Assembly: GCA_021404785.1 (NCBI GenBank)
Contig: QWHH01000004.1
Span: 62,001 to 126,000, forward strand
DNA from: Lysobacterales bacterium PRO7
Lineage (GTDB): Bacteria; Pseudomonadota; Gammaproteobacteria; Xanthomonadales; Rhodanobacteraceae
Length of the DNA stretch: 64,000 bases
Reading direction: 5' to 3'
The position numbers were made by a program, and so were the translations under genes. Below are positions 1-10,363 of this stretch, in pieces (position 1 is the first letter of the stretch; the number at the start of each line of letters is the position of its first letter). The notes beneath the pieces were generated by a model. That model saw nothing but the letters and a program-made list of their open reading frames with translations, was not told the DNA's origin and searched no databases.

Positions 1-2635
1 GAGTACGCGCCAGAGCGACGAGTCCGACCAGAGCGGCCAGCAACAGCAGCGCGCGACGATCCAGCATCGGCGTCGGCACGATTGGCGCGAGCACGTTGAT
101 GTTCACGTTTTGCGAAACCGCCGCGTTGTTCGTGTCGCCGCCTTGTGATGCAGTCAGCGTGCAGGTGCCGGGTGCGAGCAAGGTCACGCTGAATGTCGGC
201 GCGGTTCCGGACACCGTGCAAATCGTCGGTGTGGTGCTGGTCACGGTCACCGGCAGTCCGCTGGATGAAGTTGCGGTCAGTGTGGCCGGGCCAAGATTGA
301 TGTAGATACCGCTCGGCACGGCGATGGTGAGGGTTTGCGTTGCCGGCGCGATGGTCACGTCCAGCGAAACCTGCGGCGCAGCCGCGTAGGCGCCGTCGTC
401 GGCCTGATTGGCGAGGACCGTGCACGTGCCAACTGCAAGCATCGTGATCGTACTGCCATTGGTGCCACCGGCGCTGCATACACTCACGCTGGCCGGCGCG
501 ATCGAGAAGACTACCGGGTACAGCGACCCGCCGCCCGTGGCCGACACCGTGAACGTGCCGGTACCGCCGGGCACGAAGGTCGGACTGGGCGGATTGGCGA
601 CAAAGTTCGTGATGGCTTGCACCTGTTCGACACTGATCTGCACCGTATGCGCGTTGTAGATGAGCTTCGCGGTCTGGCTGGACAACAGCCCGGTGACGTT
701 CAGGGTTGAGAACATACCGGTGATACTGCCGCCCGCAGACAGCACGACGGCCAAAAGACCTGTGCCGGATGCCGGCGGAGGGGAAAACGCCACCGACAAG
801 GTCCCGCCCAGATTGGCGTTGCCTGAAATCCCCAGATGGTCGGCATTCGTGGCGATCGCGTGCAGGTTCAGCGTTCCCGATTGCGAGTAATCGCCGGTCA
901 CGCTGGAGCCGGTTGCGCCGCTGCCGAAGGTAAAACTGCTGGAATCGATGACGCTCGGCGCACTCATTGCCAGAGCGCCGGCAGTCGTGCCGCCGATGTC
1001 CAGGTTGCTGGTGGCAGTGATGGTTGAAACCCCGGAAATTGTTCCCCCGACGCCGGTCGTGCCGGGGCCCGACAACCTTACCGCCACTGGCGAGGCGTAC
1101 CCATATTTCAGCGTGGCCGCTGTCACGTTGCCAGTGAGGCTGCCGGCCGTGCCGAAGTTGACCGTCCCCGTCGTGTCGCTCAGGTTGCCGATGCCGGTGA
1201 AGCCGCCCGGCAACAGGGTCGCTACCGTGCCCGTGTTGCTGCCCGTAAGCGTGTAGCTCTGTCCGCCCGTCGTGGCTATTGTGCCGGTGCCGCTGTCGGC
1301 GATCTGCGCGAACGACGCCCAGCTCACTATGCCGTTGTTGCCCGCATTGGCGCCGGTCAGCGTGTAGATCTGCCCCGTGCCCGTAATCGTCGCCCCGGCG
1401 CCACTACCCGACACCGTGACCAAATTGAATCCGCTGTAGTCCAACCCCGAGGCGCTGGAATTTTGGGTACCCACGTCGAAATTGCCGGTCACGCCCGTGA
1501 CGTTGCCGCCCGTGCCCGTCACCGCACCGAAGCCGCTGTAGACGATGCCGCTCGTCGACGAGGTGCCGCTGTTGTCGGCAAAGCTGCCGGCAACGTTCGC
1601 GATGGTGCCGTTGCCACCCACACTGGTGGCATTGGCGAAGGTCAACCCTTCGCTGCTCTTGGCGGCGTCGTCAAAGCCCGCTGCGCCCGTGATGGTCGCA
1701 GCATCGGCCGAGCTGAAGCCGCTGAAGCTGATGCCACCATCCCGACCCGTGCCATATCCGGTCAGATTGAATGTCGTGCCGCCAAGCCCCGTAATCGCGC
1801 CTGAGCCGGAAAGGCTTCCTGTTCCTGTTCCTGTCGGTGTCGTTCCGGAGAACGCCGCTCCGGTCAGACCAGTGAGGCTGCCGTTGATCGTGATCGACGT
1901 GCCGGATTGGGTCGACAAGTTTCCATTGATCGAGCCGTTTCCCGAAAAGATTAACGCTCCATTGCTGCTGGCGGTCAGACTACCGGTGGCGAGAGTTCCC
2001 AATGTCAGCCCGTTCGAGGCGGTGATCTGCGTGGTGCCGCCGGTGAGGCTCACCGCGCCCACGAGCGTGTTCCCCGCGTTGGTCAATGTGATCGCGCCCC
2101 AGCCGGCATTCACGCTGGTGGTGCCTGCAACCGTCACGCTGCCACCCGTCTGTGTAATGGACGCATTCGTGCTGGTCAGCTGCAATGAGGTGCCCGCCGT
2201 CACGTTGCTGCTCAGCGTGATGCCGCTGCTACCGGTCAGCGACACGTTGCTGCCGCTCAACGCACCGCTTGTCGACAGTGCGCCGCCGTTGGAGGCCAGC
2301 GTGAGTGCGCCCGTGGTCGTGATGCTGCTACCCAGTGTGAGAGTGCCTGCGCTCGCGTCCAGACTGGTGAGTGCGGCGCCCGAGCCAACCGCGTTGCCAA
2401 AGCCAATCGCGCCGCCGGTGCTTACCGTCAGGCCATGCGAGCCATCAACAGTCGAATTAAACGTGATCGCGCCATTGGCGGTATCGGTCAGCGTGGTGTC
2501 GCAAGTCAGCGTGACCGCGGAGCTGTAAGTCTGCCCACCCGCTGTCGTTGTAGTTCCACACAGACTCTGCGCAAGCGCGCCCTGCGCGGAAGCAAACGAC
2601 AACACGAACAAACCGGCAATACGAAGCAAGGACAT
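1..2635 (-). CDS. Large secreted repeat protein with IPTL-type exosortase sorting tail (3' end outside window)
   Basis: The minus-strand frame is open from ATG at 2635 to the window edge, about 878 codons, with AGGGGAAGG just upstream. Residues 1-22 form a signal peptide (MSLLRIAGLFVLSFASAQGA). A long Ser/Thr/Gly/Asn-rich region of beta-strand repeats follows, resembling filamentous adhesin or autotransporter passengers, then Ig-like repeats containing CTVSG and CTLTA. Near residue 850 it reads APIVPTPMLDRRALLLLAAL and then a hydrophobic helix ending in Arg, the layout of IPTLxxWG-CTERM sorting signals recognised by exosortase H. The stop codon lies beyond the edge. Export and anchoring on the cell surface are inferred. 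An exosortase H gene lies at 10364. The specific function is unknown. The plus-strand frames across this region are shadows. Confidence 0.82.
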   Translation of the reverse strand, partial: MSLLRIAGLFVLSFASAQGALAQSLCGTTTTAGGQTYSSAVTLTCDTTLTDTANGAITFNSTVDGSHGLTVSTGGAIGFGNAVGSGAALTSLDASAGTLTLGSSITTTGALTLASNGGALSTSGALSGSNVSLTGSSGITLSSNVTAGTSLQLTSTNASITQTGGSVTVAGTTSVNAGWGAITLTNAGNTLVGAVSLTGGTTQITASNGLTLGTLATGSLTASSNGALIFSGNGSINGNLSTQSGTSITINGSLTGLTGAAFSGTTPTGTGTGSLSGSGAITGLGGTTFNLTGYGTGRDGGISFSGFSSADAATITGAAGFDDAAKSSEGLTFANATSVGGNGTIANVAGSFADNSGTSSTSGIVYSGFGAVTGTGGNVTGVTGNFDVGTQNSSASGLDYSGFNLVTVSGSGAGATITGTGQIYTLTGANAGNNGIVSWASFAQIADSGTGTIATTGGQSYTLTGSNTGTVATLLPGGFTGIGNLSDTTGTVNFGTAGSLTGNVTAATLKYGYASPVAVRLSGPGTTGVGGTISGVSTITATSNLDIGGTTAGALAMSAPSVIDSSSFTFGSGATGSSVTGDYSQSGTLNLHAIATNADHLGISGNANLGGTLSVAFSPPPASGTGLLAVVLSAGGSITGMFSTLNVTGLLSSQTAKLIYNAHTVQISVEQVQAITNFVANPPSPTFVPGGTGTFTVSATGGGSLYPVVFSIAPASVSVCSAGGTNGSTITMLAVGTCTVLANQADDGAYAAAPQVSLDVTIAPATQTLTIAVPSGIYINLGPATLTATSSSGLPVTVTSTTPTICTVSGTAPTFSVTLLAPGTCTLTASQGGDTNNAAVSQNVNINVLAPIVPTPMLDRRALLLLAALVGLVALART

Positions 2636-2703
2636 GACCTTCCCCTGTGGCGATGGTGCGACTTGGTGTGCGCATGATCGTATAACAATCGCGCGTGAAA
2701 AAA

Positions 2704-2721
2704 ATCCATAGTTTTATGGAT
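2704..2721. repeat. Small inverted repeat in divergent intergenic region
   Basis: The arms ATCCATA and TATGGAT flank a GTTT loop in the 235-bp gap between the repeat-protein gene (minus) and the hybrid kinase gene (plus). The repeat sits about 70 bp upstream of the minus-strand start. It could be a dimeric regulator site or an RNA hairpin. Nothing else in this gap is clearly recognisable apart from a TATAAG (-10-like) at 2798 on the plus strand. Confidence 0.35.
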
Positions 2722-2870
2722 GGACAAGACAATGCGTGTGGTGTACGGCGCGTGCGCGCAACGTGGTGTTTACTGGCATGAATTGCGATCTCGCGGGTAT
2801 AAGAAAAGCGTAATAGCACCGGGCGGAAATTCAGGCATCATCGGCGCGGGGAAAAGTTGGGGAGCTTTCC

Positions 2871-5800
2871 ATGTGGGGCAGTTTGCTGATTGCGACTGCG
2901 CTGGCCGTGGCACCGGCGCAATCCGTGCCGGTGCTCGCGACGACGCCGTATTTCCGCACTCTGGATGCGAGCGACGGCCTGCCATCGAGCACGGTGTGGA
3001 AAGTCGCGCAGGATCGCGACGGCTACATCTGGGTCGGCACGGCGGATGGGTTGGCGCGTTACGACGGCGTGGACTTTCGCGTGTTCCGCAACGATCCGAA
3101 CGACGCGACGAGCCTGTCCGGCGCCGATGTCACCGCGCTGTTCGTCGATCGCGACAACCGCATCTGGTGCGGCGGCGAGGACGCCGGCCTGAACGTGCTG
3201 GATGCACAACGCCGCGGATTCCGGCATTTCCACAACGGCGAACACGACGCGCGCAGCCTCGCCGGCAACGACGTCTGGGCGATCGCGCAGGATGCCGACG
3301 GTGCGATCTGGACCGGCGGTTATGCGATGGGCCTGGACCGGTTCGACGAATCCACAAGTACATTCGTACACTTTCGCCATGCCGACAGCGATGCCGGCAG
3401 CCTGGTTTCCGACAATGTGCTGGCGCTGCGCGGCGACGCGAAGGGAAACCTGTGGATCGGCACCGACGCCGGCATCGACGTGCGCGGCGCGGATGGTCGA
3501 TTCCGCCACGTGGACGTGTCCACCGTGCCCGGTACGGGCGCGATCAATGGGGCGGTTTTCCTCGAATCGGCGGACGGCATCCTCGCCGGCACGCGCCGCG
3601 GTGTCTTGCATGTCGATGCGGACCTCACGGCGCGCGTGCTCGAGGACGCGCGGCTTCCCGACAAGATCGTATATGCGCTGGCGTCCGATCCGGCGGGTTC
3701 GCTGTGGATCGGCACACGCGAAGGGCTGGCGCAGCGCTCGGCGAATGGACATCTGGACATCCATTACGAAAACGCCGCCATCGCCGGCAGCCTGCCGGGC
3801 AAGAAGGTGTTCGATGCGTTGCGCGATCGCGATGGCGGACTGTGGTTCGCCACCACCGCCGGTGGCATCGCCTATTTGCCGCGCGCTTGGCAACGTTTCG
3901 CGCTGTATCGGAACGATCCGCGCGATCCGGCGAGCCTGAGCGCCAATCGCGTGCAGGGACTGGCGGCGGACGCGGATGGCGGCGTGTGGTCGGTGAACCT
4001 GGACGGCGGCATCGACCGGCTCGATCCGGTGACCGGCAAGGCGCAACGCCAAGGCCCGCGCTGGGGTACGCCGGAAACGGCATTGTGGTCGGTACTGGCC
4101 GGCCGCGATGGCAGGATCTGGGTCGGGCATGCGCATGGGTTGCGCGTCTACGAGCGCGTCAGTGGCAGGTTCACGGATCTCCCGATTGATGCCAAGCGCC
4201 GGGATGCGCTGGCACCCGGCATTGTCGATTTGCTCATCGAGGCGGCCGATGGCGCGGTATGGGCGAACAGCAATGGCAATGGCATCGCGCGCATCGATCC
4301 GGCTACGCTGGCAGCGACGCGCTACGACGATGCCGACGGCTTGCGCAGCGCCGATATCGGGCAGATCGGATTCGCTGCGGATGGCGCCGTGCTGGTGGCG
4401 CATGCCGCCGGTGTGGATCGGCTGGATCCGCAATCGCATCGCTTCGCACCGCTTGCTGGCGCCCCCGCGCAGCGCGTCCTCGCCTTTGCGTTCGCCGATG
4501 ACGGCACGCTGTGGCTGCACACGATCGGCGCGTTGCTGCACGTCGGTTACGCGCACGGCGCCGTGGTGCCGCTGGGTCGCACCGACGCTACCGGCGGCTG
4601 GCCGCGCCTGACTGCCGGCGGCATGCAAGTGGATGCGCGTGGCCGTGTCTGGGTCGCCAGCGCACGCGGCTTGTGGCGTCATGACCCGGCAACGCGTGAG
4701 GTTCGTCGATTCGGCGATGGCGATGGCCTTGCCAGTGCCGAATTCAATCGCGCGCCGCTGCTCAAGCGCCGTGACGGTACGATCTTCGGCGGCACCTTGT
4801 CTGGGATCATCGGCTTCGATCCGGAACACATTGTGGAAAATTCCGCATCGCCGCCGCCGCGCCTAGATCGCATCGTCGTGCGGCGCGATGGTCGCGATCG
4901 CGACGTGGCGGTTCCGGCGGGTGCAATCGACATGGACTGGAAGGACCGCGACTTGCGCATCACCGCGCGGATCCTGGAGTTCGCCAATTCGGCCGCGCAT
5001 CGTTACCAATGGAAACTGGACGGATTCGATGCCGACTGGATCATGGGCAACCCACATGGCGAGCGCGAATACGCGCAATTGCCGCCGGGCGACTATGCCT
5101 TGCGCATGCGCGGCGCGAACGCCGCAGGCGGGTGGAGTGAAGCAGACACTCCGTTGGCGATCCACGTCACCGCGCCGCCGTGGGCGCGGCCGTGGGCATT
5201 CGCGTTGTACGCAACGGCAGGCGTGCTGGCGCTGCTGGCCGGCATGCGTGCGTATCGCCGGCGCCTCAGGCGCCGCCACGCGTGGGAACTGGCCAAGCAG
5301 CAACGCGCGTTCGCCGAGCAGGAGAGCGCGGCCAAGTCGAATTTCCTGGCGACCATGGGTCACGAGATCCGCACGCCGATGACCGGCGTGCTCGGCATGA
5401 CCGAACTGCTGCTGCGCAGCGACCTGGATTCGTCGCAACACGGCTATGCGCAGGCGATCCAGGATTCCGGGCGCCTGCTGCTGCGCCTGGTCAACGACTC
5501 GCTGGACCTGGCGCGCATCGAGGCCGGCAAACTGCAACTGGAAATCGCGCCATTCGATTTGCAGAACCTTCTGCGTCAGGTCGAAGCGCTGGCGCAACCG
5601 CAGGCGGCGCATCGCGGATTGTCGTGGTCGTTGACGATCACGGGCCACGCACCGCGCTGGTTGCTTGGCGACGCGCTGCGCATCGAGCAGATCCTGCTCA
5701 ACCTCGTGCAGAACGCGATCAAGTTCACCGAGCGCGGCGGCGTCAAATTGACTGCCAGCGGTTCAGTCGATGGCGGCGTCGTGTTTCGCGTCATCGACAC

Positions 5801-6443
5801 CGGGCCAGGTATTTCGGCAGCGCAGCACGAACGGCTGTTCCAACGCTTCGAGCAGGCCGATGGCCCGCAGCGTCGCGCTGGCAGCGGACTGGGCCTTGCG
5901 ATCTGTCGCGAACTGGTCGCGCATATGGGCGGCACGCTCGAGATCGACAGCACAACGGGGCAGGGCAGCGTGTTCCGCGTTGCATTGCCGCTGGCGGAGT
6001 CGCCGCCGCCAGAAAGTTCACAACGCAGCGAAGTGGAAAATGTCGCATCGGCCACAGGTGGTCCTCTGCGTGTCCTGCTGGTCGAGGATGATGCCACCGC
6101 CGCCACGGCGATATCCGGGCTGTTGCAGGCGCAAAAGCATACCGTGACGCATGCCGCGAATGGACTGGTGGCGCTCACGGAACTGGAATCCGCGCCGTTC
6201 GATGTCGTCCTGATCGACCTCGACCTGCCCGGCGTCGACGGACTTACACTGGCGCGCATGATCCGTACTCGGGAAACGAAAGACGCGTTGCCGCGCCGAC
6301 GCCTGGTCGGCATCAGCGCGCGTTCGCGCGGTGACGAGGATGCGCAATGCCGCGCCGCCGGCATGGATGCATTCGTGCGCAAGCCGGTAACCGGCACGAT
6401 GCTGGCGCAGGTGTTGACGGATTCCGAGTCAGCGCGCGCTTAG
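2871..6443 (+). CDS. Hybrid two-component sensor histidine kinase with periplasmic propeller
   Basis: The protein has 1190 aa. Residues 1-25 look like a signal peptide. Residues 30-680 carry repeats of the type LWIGT and IWVGT typical of two-component regulator propellers, followed by a Y_Y_Y domain at about 690-755. A membrane helix lies near 770-792. The HisKA domain has its phospho-accepting His at 831 ([11 protein letters not shown]) and the ATPase domain has its N box at about 949 ([10 protein letters not shown]). A C-terminal receiver has acidic residues near 1073 and phospho-acceptor Asp1116 ([11 protein letters not shown]). There is no HTH output domain, so a separate HPt or regulator protein should relay the signal. 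By analogy with this family it senses an extracytoplasmic ligand, which cannot be named here. Its last 15 nt overlap the convergent hemE end. The start has GGGGAG upstream. Confidence 0.93.
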   Translation: MWGSLLIATALAVAPAQSVPVLATTPYFRTLDASDGLPSSTVWKVAQDRDGYIWVGTADGLARYDGVDFRVFRNDPNDATSLSGADVTALFVDRDNRIWCGGEDAGLNVLDAQRRGFRHFHNGEHDARSLAGNDVWAIAQDADGAIWTGGYAMGLDRFDESTSTFVHFRHADSDAGSLVSDNVLALRGDAKGNLWIGTDAGIDVRGADGRFRHVDVSTVPGTGAINGAVFLESADGILAGTRRGVLHVDADLTARVLEDARLPDKIVYALASDPAGSLWIGTREGLAQRSANGHLDIHYENAAIAGSLPGKKVFDALRDRDGGLWFATTAGGIAYLPRAWQRFALYRNDPRDPASLSANRVQGLAADADGGVWSVNLDGGIDRLDPVTGKAQRQGPRWGTPETALWSVLAGRDGRIWVGHAHGLRVYERVSGRFTDLPIDAKRRDALAPGIVDLLIEAADGAVWANSNGNGIARIDPATLAATRYDDADGLRSADIGQIGFAADGAVLVAHAAGVDRLDPQSHRFAPLAGAPAQRVLAFAFADDGTLWLHTIGALLHVGYAHGAVVPLGRTDATGGWPRLTAGGMQVDARGRVWVASARGLWRHDPATREVRRFGDGDGLASAEFNRAPLLKRRDGTIFGGTLSGIIGFDPEHIVENSASPPPRLDRIVVRRDGRDRDVAVPAGAIDMDWKDRDLRITARILEFANSAAHRYQWKLDGFDADWIMGNPHGEREYAQLPPGDYALRMRGANAAGGWSEADTPLAIHVTAPPWARPWAFALYATAGVLALLAGMRAYRRRLRRRHAWELAKQQRAFAEQESAAKSNFLATMGHEIRTPMTGVLGMTELLLRSDLDSSQHGYAQAIQDSGRLLLRLVNDSLDLARIEAGKLQLEIAPFDLQNLLRQVEALAQPQAAHRGLSWSLTITGHAPRWLLGDALRIEQILLNLVQNAIKFTERGGVKLTASGSVDGGVVFRVIDTGPGISAAQHERLFQRFEQADGPQRRAGSGLGLAICRELVAHMGGTLEIDSTTGQGSVFRVALPLAESPPPESSQRSEVENVASATGGPLRVLLVEDDATAATAISGLLQAQKHTVTHAANGLVALTELESAPFDVVLIDLDLPGVDGLTLARMIRTRETKDALPRRRLVGISARSRGDEDAQCRAAGMDAFVRKPVTGTMLAQVLTDSESARA

Positions 6444-7472
6444 TTCGTGCACCGCCTCGATCAGCACGCCGAGTTTCTCCGGATCGACATCCGGCGTGAT
6501 GCCGTGGCCGAGGTTGAAGACGTGACCGGGATGCGGGCCGAAACTGTCCAGTGCTCGTTTCACTTCGCCACGGATCGCGTCTGGACTGGCGTGCAATACG
6601 GCGGGATCGAGGTTGCCCTGCAGCGCGACGCGATTGCCGACGCGCATGCGCGCGTCGCCGAGCGCGATCGTCCAGTCCAGTCCGAGTGCCGCGCAGCCGC
6701 TGTCGGCGAGCGCTTCCAGATGTGAATTCGCGCCCTTGCTGAACAGGATCAGCGGAACGTGTCTCGCCACATTGTGGATTTGTAGACTTTGCGCAATCTG
6801 CGCGAGATAACGCAGGCTGAATTCGCGGAACATGTCGGGCGCGAGCAGTCCGCCCCAGGTGTCGAACACCATCAGCGCCTGCGCGCCGGCGGCAGCTTGC
6901 GCGGCGAGGTACGCCGCGACGCTGCGCGCGACGATGTCGAGCAACTTGTGCATCGTGGCTGCGTCGTCCAGCGCGAGAGCCTTCGGGCGTGCAAAACTCG
7001 ACGAGCCTTCGCCCTCGATCATGTAGCAGGCCAACGTCCACGGACTGCCGGCAAAGCCGATCAGCGGCACCTTGCCGTGGAGTTCGCGGCGGATCAATCG
7101 CACCGCGTCCATCACGTAGCGCAGGTCGGTTTCCGCATCCGGCACGCCGAGTTTTTCGATCGCGCCGCGCGTGCGTACCGGTTTGGCCAGGCGCGGGCCG
7201 CTGCCTTCTTCGACCGACAGGCCAAGTCCCATCGCGTCGGGAATCGTGAGGATGTCGGAAAACAGGATGGCCGCGTCGAGCGGGTAGCGCGCGAGCGGTT
7301 GCAGAGTGACTTCGCAGGCCAGTTCCGGCGTCTTGCACAGATTTACGAAACTGCCGGCGCGCGCGCGCGTGGCGCGGTACTCGGGCAGATAACGCCCGGC
7401 CTGGCGCATGATCCACACCGGTGTGCGGTCGACAGGTTGGCGCCCAAGGGCGCGCAGGAAGCGGTCATTCAT
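6429..7472 (-). CDS. hemE: Uroporphyrinogen decarboxylase
   Basis: HemE removes the four acetate carboxyls of uroporphyrinogen III to give coproporphyrinogen III in cytoplasmic heme synthesis. The protein has 347 aa, the usual size. It shows the N-terminal signature [18 protein letters not shown], then [13 protein letters not shown] and [13 protein letters not shown]. The C-terminus [14 protein letters not shown] carries the conserved active-site His region. The gene is the last of a minus-strand run with aroK, aroB, the WGR gene and the SPOR gene. An 87-bp palindromic repeat separates it from the SPOR gene. It overlaps the convergent hybrid kinase gene by 15 nt. Confidence 0.98.
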   Translation of the reverse strand: MNDRFLRALGRQPVDRTPVWIMRQAGRYLPEYRATRARAGSFVNLCKTPELACEVTLQPLARYPLDAAILFSDILTIPDAMGLGLSVEEGSGPRLAKPVRTRGAIEKLGVPDAETDLRYVMDAVRLIRRELHGKVPLIGFAGSPWTLACYMIEGEGSSSFARPKALALDDAATMHKLLDIVARSVAAYLAAQAAAGAQALMVFDTWGGLLAPDMFREFSLRYLAQIAQSLQIHNVARHVPLILFSKGANSHLEALADSGCAALGLDWTIALGDARMRVGNRVALQGNLDPAVLHASPDAIRGEVKRALDSFGPHPGHVFNLGHGITPDVDPEKLGVLIEAVHELSAR

Positions 7473-7492
7473 TCTTGGAACCCCGATTCAGC

Positions 7493-7579
7493 CGTCATAC
7501 CGGCATGGATTGCCGGTATCCAGACTGCATGGATGCCATCCGTGGCAACTGGATTCCGGCAGTCCCTGCCGGAATGACG
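7493..7579. repeat. 87-bp palindromic interspersed repeat, copy A
   Basis: The element begins CGTCATACCGGCATGG and ends CCCTGCCGGAATGACG, with an outer CGTCAT/ATGACG inverted repeat. Each half forms its own hairpin (CCGGCA...TGCCGG). The core contains CTGCATGGATGCCATCCGTG. It is nearly identical, in inverted orientation, to the element at 28654-28740, which is also exactly 87 bp. It lies between the SPOR gene stop and the hemE start, so it is transcribed within the minus-strand run. It has the size and palindromic architecture of REP, nemis or MITE-like elements; the family is not identified. Confidence 0.85.
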
Positions 7580-7600
7580 AAGAGTATTTCTCCACGAAGA

Positions 7601-8386
7601 TCAAAATGACTGACGTCGCCGAACTTCGGTCTGCAGCGGGCCGACACGGCGCGGCCATCCCGGCGTCGCGCCCTGGGCCACGAGTTCGTCGCGTGCGGTG
7701 CGCGCGGCCTGCAAGCTGTCGTACGGGCCACAAACCAGCAGCCAGACCTCGGCCTCGTTCTGGCGCAAATGCAATTTGTACACTTTTTCGCCGATCGGGT
7801 TCGGTGCGGCGAGTTCCGCTTCAGTCGCGGCGCGCGCCAGTTCGATCACATAGGCATCGGCAGGCAGGGCGAGGAAATCGACTGGCGGTGTCGAAGTAGT
7901 TGGCGGCGGCGCGGCCACGGCGGAAGCGGGTTCCGGCGCAGGCGTGGCGGGTTGCGGCGGCGGCGGCGCGGGTGGTGGAGCCGCAGCGGTGGCAGGCGCT
8001 TGCGCAGGCACCATCGGACCCTGCACGCGCGGCGGCGGCGCGGGCTTGGGTGCAGGCGTGGCGGGCATCGCTTGCATGGTGTTGTCTTGCGCCGGTGCGG
8101 CAAGATAGCCCGGCAACGCGCCGGCGCGCGGTGCTGCTTGCGCAGGCGGTGACGCGGGCGCGGACGGCTCCGACCTCGCGGGTTTTTCCGGTTCGGCCGC
8201 GGCAGCGGGTGGAATCTGCGCGGCACCCGACATCCTGCAATCCCAACCCTTGCGATCGGCGGTCGGTACACAGTTATATTTTTTCCCGGGCTGGAACGTG
8301 TCCACCTTGCCGTAGTCGGAAGGATCCGCCTGCGCGATTGCACAGGCGCACAGCAGCACGGACGCGAGCAATTCACGCAGCCGCAT
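7601..8386 (-). CDS. Secreted SPOR-domain protein
   Basis: The protein has 261 aa. It starts with a signal peptide (MRLRELLASVLLCACAIAQA), followed by a short conserved-looking segment around KYNCVPTADRKGWDC and a Pro/Ala-rich linker (about 55-165). A C-terminal SPOR-like domain includes residues VWLLVCGPYDSLQAARTA. SPOR domains bind denuded peptidoglycan at the septum, so a periplasmic envelope role is likely. The CxxxxxxxxxC spacing in the N-terminal part suggests a disulfide. The start overlaps the end of the upstream WGR gene by 14 nt, so the two are translationally linked. Confidence 0.8.
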   Translation of the reverse strand: MRLRELLASVLLCACAIAQADPSDYGKVDTFQPGKKYNCVPTADRKGWDCRMSGAAQIPPAAAAEPEKPARSEPSAPASPPAQAAPRAGALPGYLAAPAQDNTMQAMPATPAPKPAPPPRVQGPMVPAQAPATAAAPPPAPPPPQPATPAPEPASAVAAPPPTTSTPPVDFLALPADAYVIELARAATEAELAAPNPIGEKVYKLHLRQNEAEVWLLVCGPYDSLQAARTARDELVAQGATPGWPRRVGPLQTEVRRRQSF

Positions 8387-8636
8387 ACGGCGAATCCTGG
8401 CCCTGGGTGAACATGATGCGGAAGCCGCGCTTGAGCTGCGCGTCGCGGGCGTGCTCGAATGCCGCGAGCGCAGAGTCGCGCTCCAGATACACGTCGCGCT
8501 TGAGACTGATGCGCCCGCCCGGCTGCCCCCACTCGCGGGTCAGCGTCCAGCCGCCGAGCAGATCCTGCTGCAGGGCGATCTGGTAGTAGCGCGGCGGTTC
8601 GCTGGCCGCGGGCTTGGTTTGCATGTACAGGCGCAT
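8373..8636 (-). CDS. Small WGR-domain protein
   Basis: The protein has 87 aa and is essentially one WGR domain. It shows the pattern RYYQIALQQDLLGGWTLTRE followed by WGQPGGRISLKRDVY and a C-terminal helix with KRGFRIMF. Stand-alone WGR proteins are common; in PARPs and MolR the domain binds nucleic acid, but the role of this short form is not established. It lies 9 nt after the aroB stop and overlaps the SPOR gene by 14 nt. An alternative ATG lies four codons downstream; neither has a strong ribosome binding site. Confidence 0.75.
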   Translation of the reverse strand: MRLYMQTKPAASEPPRYYQIALQQDLLGGWTLTREWGQPGGRISLKRDVYLERDSALAAFEHARDAQLKRGFRIMFTQGQDSPYAAA

Positions 8637-8645
8637 GACCGGATT

Positions 8646-9734
8646 TTAACCGGATTCGCGCAGGAGCTCGCGGATCGTGCCTTCATCCACGCCTTCGGCA
8701 ATCTCGGCGCGCCCCACGCCACGCCACAGGATCAGGCGCAGGCGACCGCTGGCGTTCTTCTTGTCGAGCCGCATCGCCGCAAGCAGGGCATCGGCATCGG
8801 TTCCGGCCGGGATCGCCGTCGGCAATCCGAAGCGTGTCAGCAGATCGCGCAGGCGCTGCGAGTCCGCATCCGCCGCCATGCCCAGCCGCGCCGACAAGCG
8901 GGCGGCGCGGCACATGCCGATCGCCACCGCCTCGCCGTGCAGCAGACTTCCGTAGCCGCATACGGTTTCCAGCGCATGGCCGAAGCTGTGGCCGAAATTG
9001 AGCAGGGCGCGTTCGCCGCGCTCGGTCTCGTCGCGGGCGACGATGCCGGCCTTCTGCGCACAGCAATGTGCGATGCAATCGGCGAGCGCATGCGGATCGC
9101 GCGCGAGCAGGGCATCGGCATGCGTTTCCAGCCACGCAAAGAATTGCGCATCTCCGAGCGCACCGTACTTGATCACTTCCGCGAAGCCGGCGCGCAGTTC
9201 GCGATCCGGCAGGCTCGACAGGGTATCGGTGTCGGCAATCACCGCGCGCGGCTGGTGGAAAGCACCGACCAGGTTCTTGCCCTGCGGCAGGTCCACGCCG
9301 GTTTTGCCGCCGACGGACGAATCGACCATCGCGAGCAGCGTGGTTGGCATCTGCACGAACGCGATGCCGCGCATCCAGCACGCCGCGGCGAAACCGGCGA
9401 GGTCGCCGATCACGCCGCCGCCGAGGGCAATGATTGTCGCGTCGCGGCTGGCGTTGAGTTCCGCCAGCGCGGCGAAGATCCTCGTGGTCGAATCCAGCGT
9501 CTTGTGCGCTTCGCCGGCGGGAAGTATCAGTGTGGACAATGCAGCATCGTGCAAGCCGGTCACGACACGGTCCAGGTATAGCGGCGCGACGTGCTCGTCA
9601 CTGACGACAAGCACCTGCTTGCCGGAAAGTGTGTCACGCCAGTTCGTGGGATCGGACAACAATCCTGCGCCAATACGGATCGGATAGCTGCGCGCGCCCA
9701 GCTCGACGGCGAGTTTGCGCACTGCGCTGCTCAT
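8646..9734 (-). CDS. aroB: 3-dehydroquinate synthase
   Basis: AroB converts DAHP to 3-dehydroquinate, the second step of the shikimate pathway, using NAD and a divalent metal. The protein has 362 aa, the normal length. Visible motifs are [14 protein letters not shown] (NAD binding) and [18 protein letters not shown]. The metal-site His residues lie in [11 protein letters not shown] and [11 protein letters not shown]. Its ATG overlaps the aroK stop by 4 nt (ATGA), the classic aroK-aroB coupling. Confidence 0.98.
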   Translation of the reverse strand: MSSAVRKLAVELGARSYPIRIGAGLLSDPTNWRDTLSGKQVLVVSDEHVAPLYLDRVVTGLHDAALSTLILPAGEAHKTLDSTTRIFAALAELNASRDATIIALGGGVIGDLAGFAAACWMRGIAFVQMPTTLLAMVDSSVGGKTGVDLPQGKNLVGAFHQPRAVIADTDTLSSLPDRELRAGFAEVIKYGALGDAQFFAWLETHADALLARDPHALADCIAHCCAQKAGIVARDETERGERALLNFGHSFGHALETVCGYGSLLHGEAVAIGMCRAARLSARLGMAADADSQRLRDLLTRFGLPTAIPAGTDADALLAAMRLDKKNASGRLRLILWRGVGRAEIAEGVDEGTIRELLRESG

Positions 9735-10282
9735 GCCGCGCGTCCGGTCGCGAGGCGTTGCCAGGTCTGTGCCAACTGCGTGGCCAATTGATGTGCCACT
9801 TGCGCGACGCTGCCGCGATGCCCCGCGGGAATGGTGAGGTCGGCGATTTCGCGATAGAGCGGATCGCGTTGTGCCGACAGCGCGACCAGGCGCTCGCGCC
9901 GATCCGGCGCGGCGAGCAGCGGACGTTTGCGGTCGCGCGCGAGGCGTTCGAGCTGCTCATCCACCGTGGTTTCCAGAAACACGACGAAGCCGCGCTCGCG
10001 CAGCACGCCGCGATTTTCGCCGGCGAGGATCGCGCCGCCGCCGGTGGCGAGCACGATGCCGTCACGCGCGGCGAACTCGGCCAACATCGCGCTTTCACGG
10101 CGGCGGAAGCCGCATTCGCCTTCGATGTCGAAAATCAGTGCGATGTCGGCTCCGCACTGCTCCTGGATTTCATGGTCGAGGTCGAAGAACGGCAGGCCGA
10201 TCGTTTCCGCCACGCGCTTGCCGAGCGTCGATTTGCCGGCGCCCATCGGGCCGACGAAAAAAAGGTTCGGGGCGGGATTCAT
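9731..10282 (-). CDS. aroK: Shikimate kinase
   Basis: AroK phosphorylates shikimate with ATP in the cytoplasm. The protein has 183 aa. Its N-terminus [15 protein letters not shown] is the Walker A loop. FFDLDHEIQ supplies the Asp for shikimate and Mg, FRRRES the substrate Arg residues, and LATGGGAI the conserved glycine turn. The lid Arg lies in the RDRKRPLL segment. It is the first gene of the minus-strand aroK-aroB run and is divergent from xrtH, with 81 bp between the two starts. Confidence 0.97.
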   Translation of the reverse strand: MNPAPNLFFVGPMGAGKSTLGKRVAETIGLPFFDLDHEIQEQCGADIALIFDIEGECGFRRRESAMLAEFAARDGIVLATGGGAILAGENRGVLRERGFVVFLETTVDEQLERLARDRKRPLLAAPDRRERLVALSAQRDPLYREIADLTIPAGHRGSVAQVAHQLATQLAQTWQRLATGRAA

Positions 10283-10320
10283 GGCCGAATCCTAGCAGGA
10301 CGCGGCCGCGGATTGCGCAC

Positions 10321-10342
10321 CGCGCCGCGCTACAATGACGCC
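10321..10342 (+). promoter_or_regulatory. Promoter-like 22-bp element upstream of xrtH
   Basis: The element contains GCGCTACAATGACGCC, with TACAAT at 10331-10336 as a good -10 box. All 22 bp recur exactly at 57887-57908 in front of nudE. No convincing -35 at 16-18 bp is seen; TTGCGC at 10313 is only 12 bp away. The xrtH start lies 21 nt downstream and has no clear Shine-Dalgarno sequence. Confidence 0.5.
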
Positions 10343-10363
10343 TCTCGTCCTGACGTTTTCGCC

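Noticed and set aside
1545-2528. 327-codon plus-strand frame within the repeat protein
   Set aside because: The minus-strand frame has a signal peptide, ribosome binding site and sorting tail, whereas this one begins inside the repeats without upstream signals.
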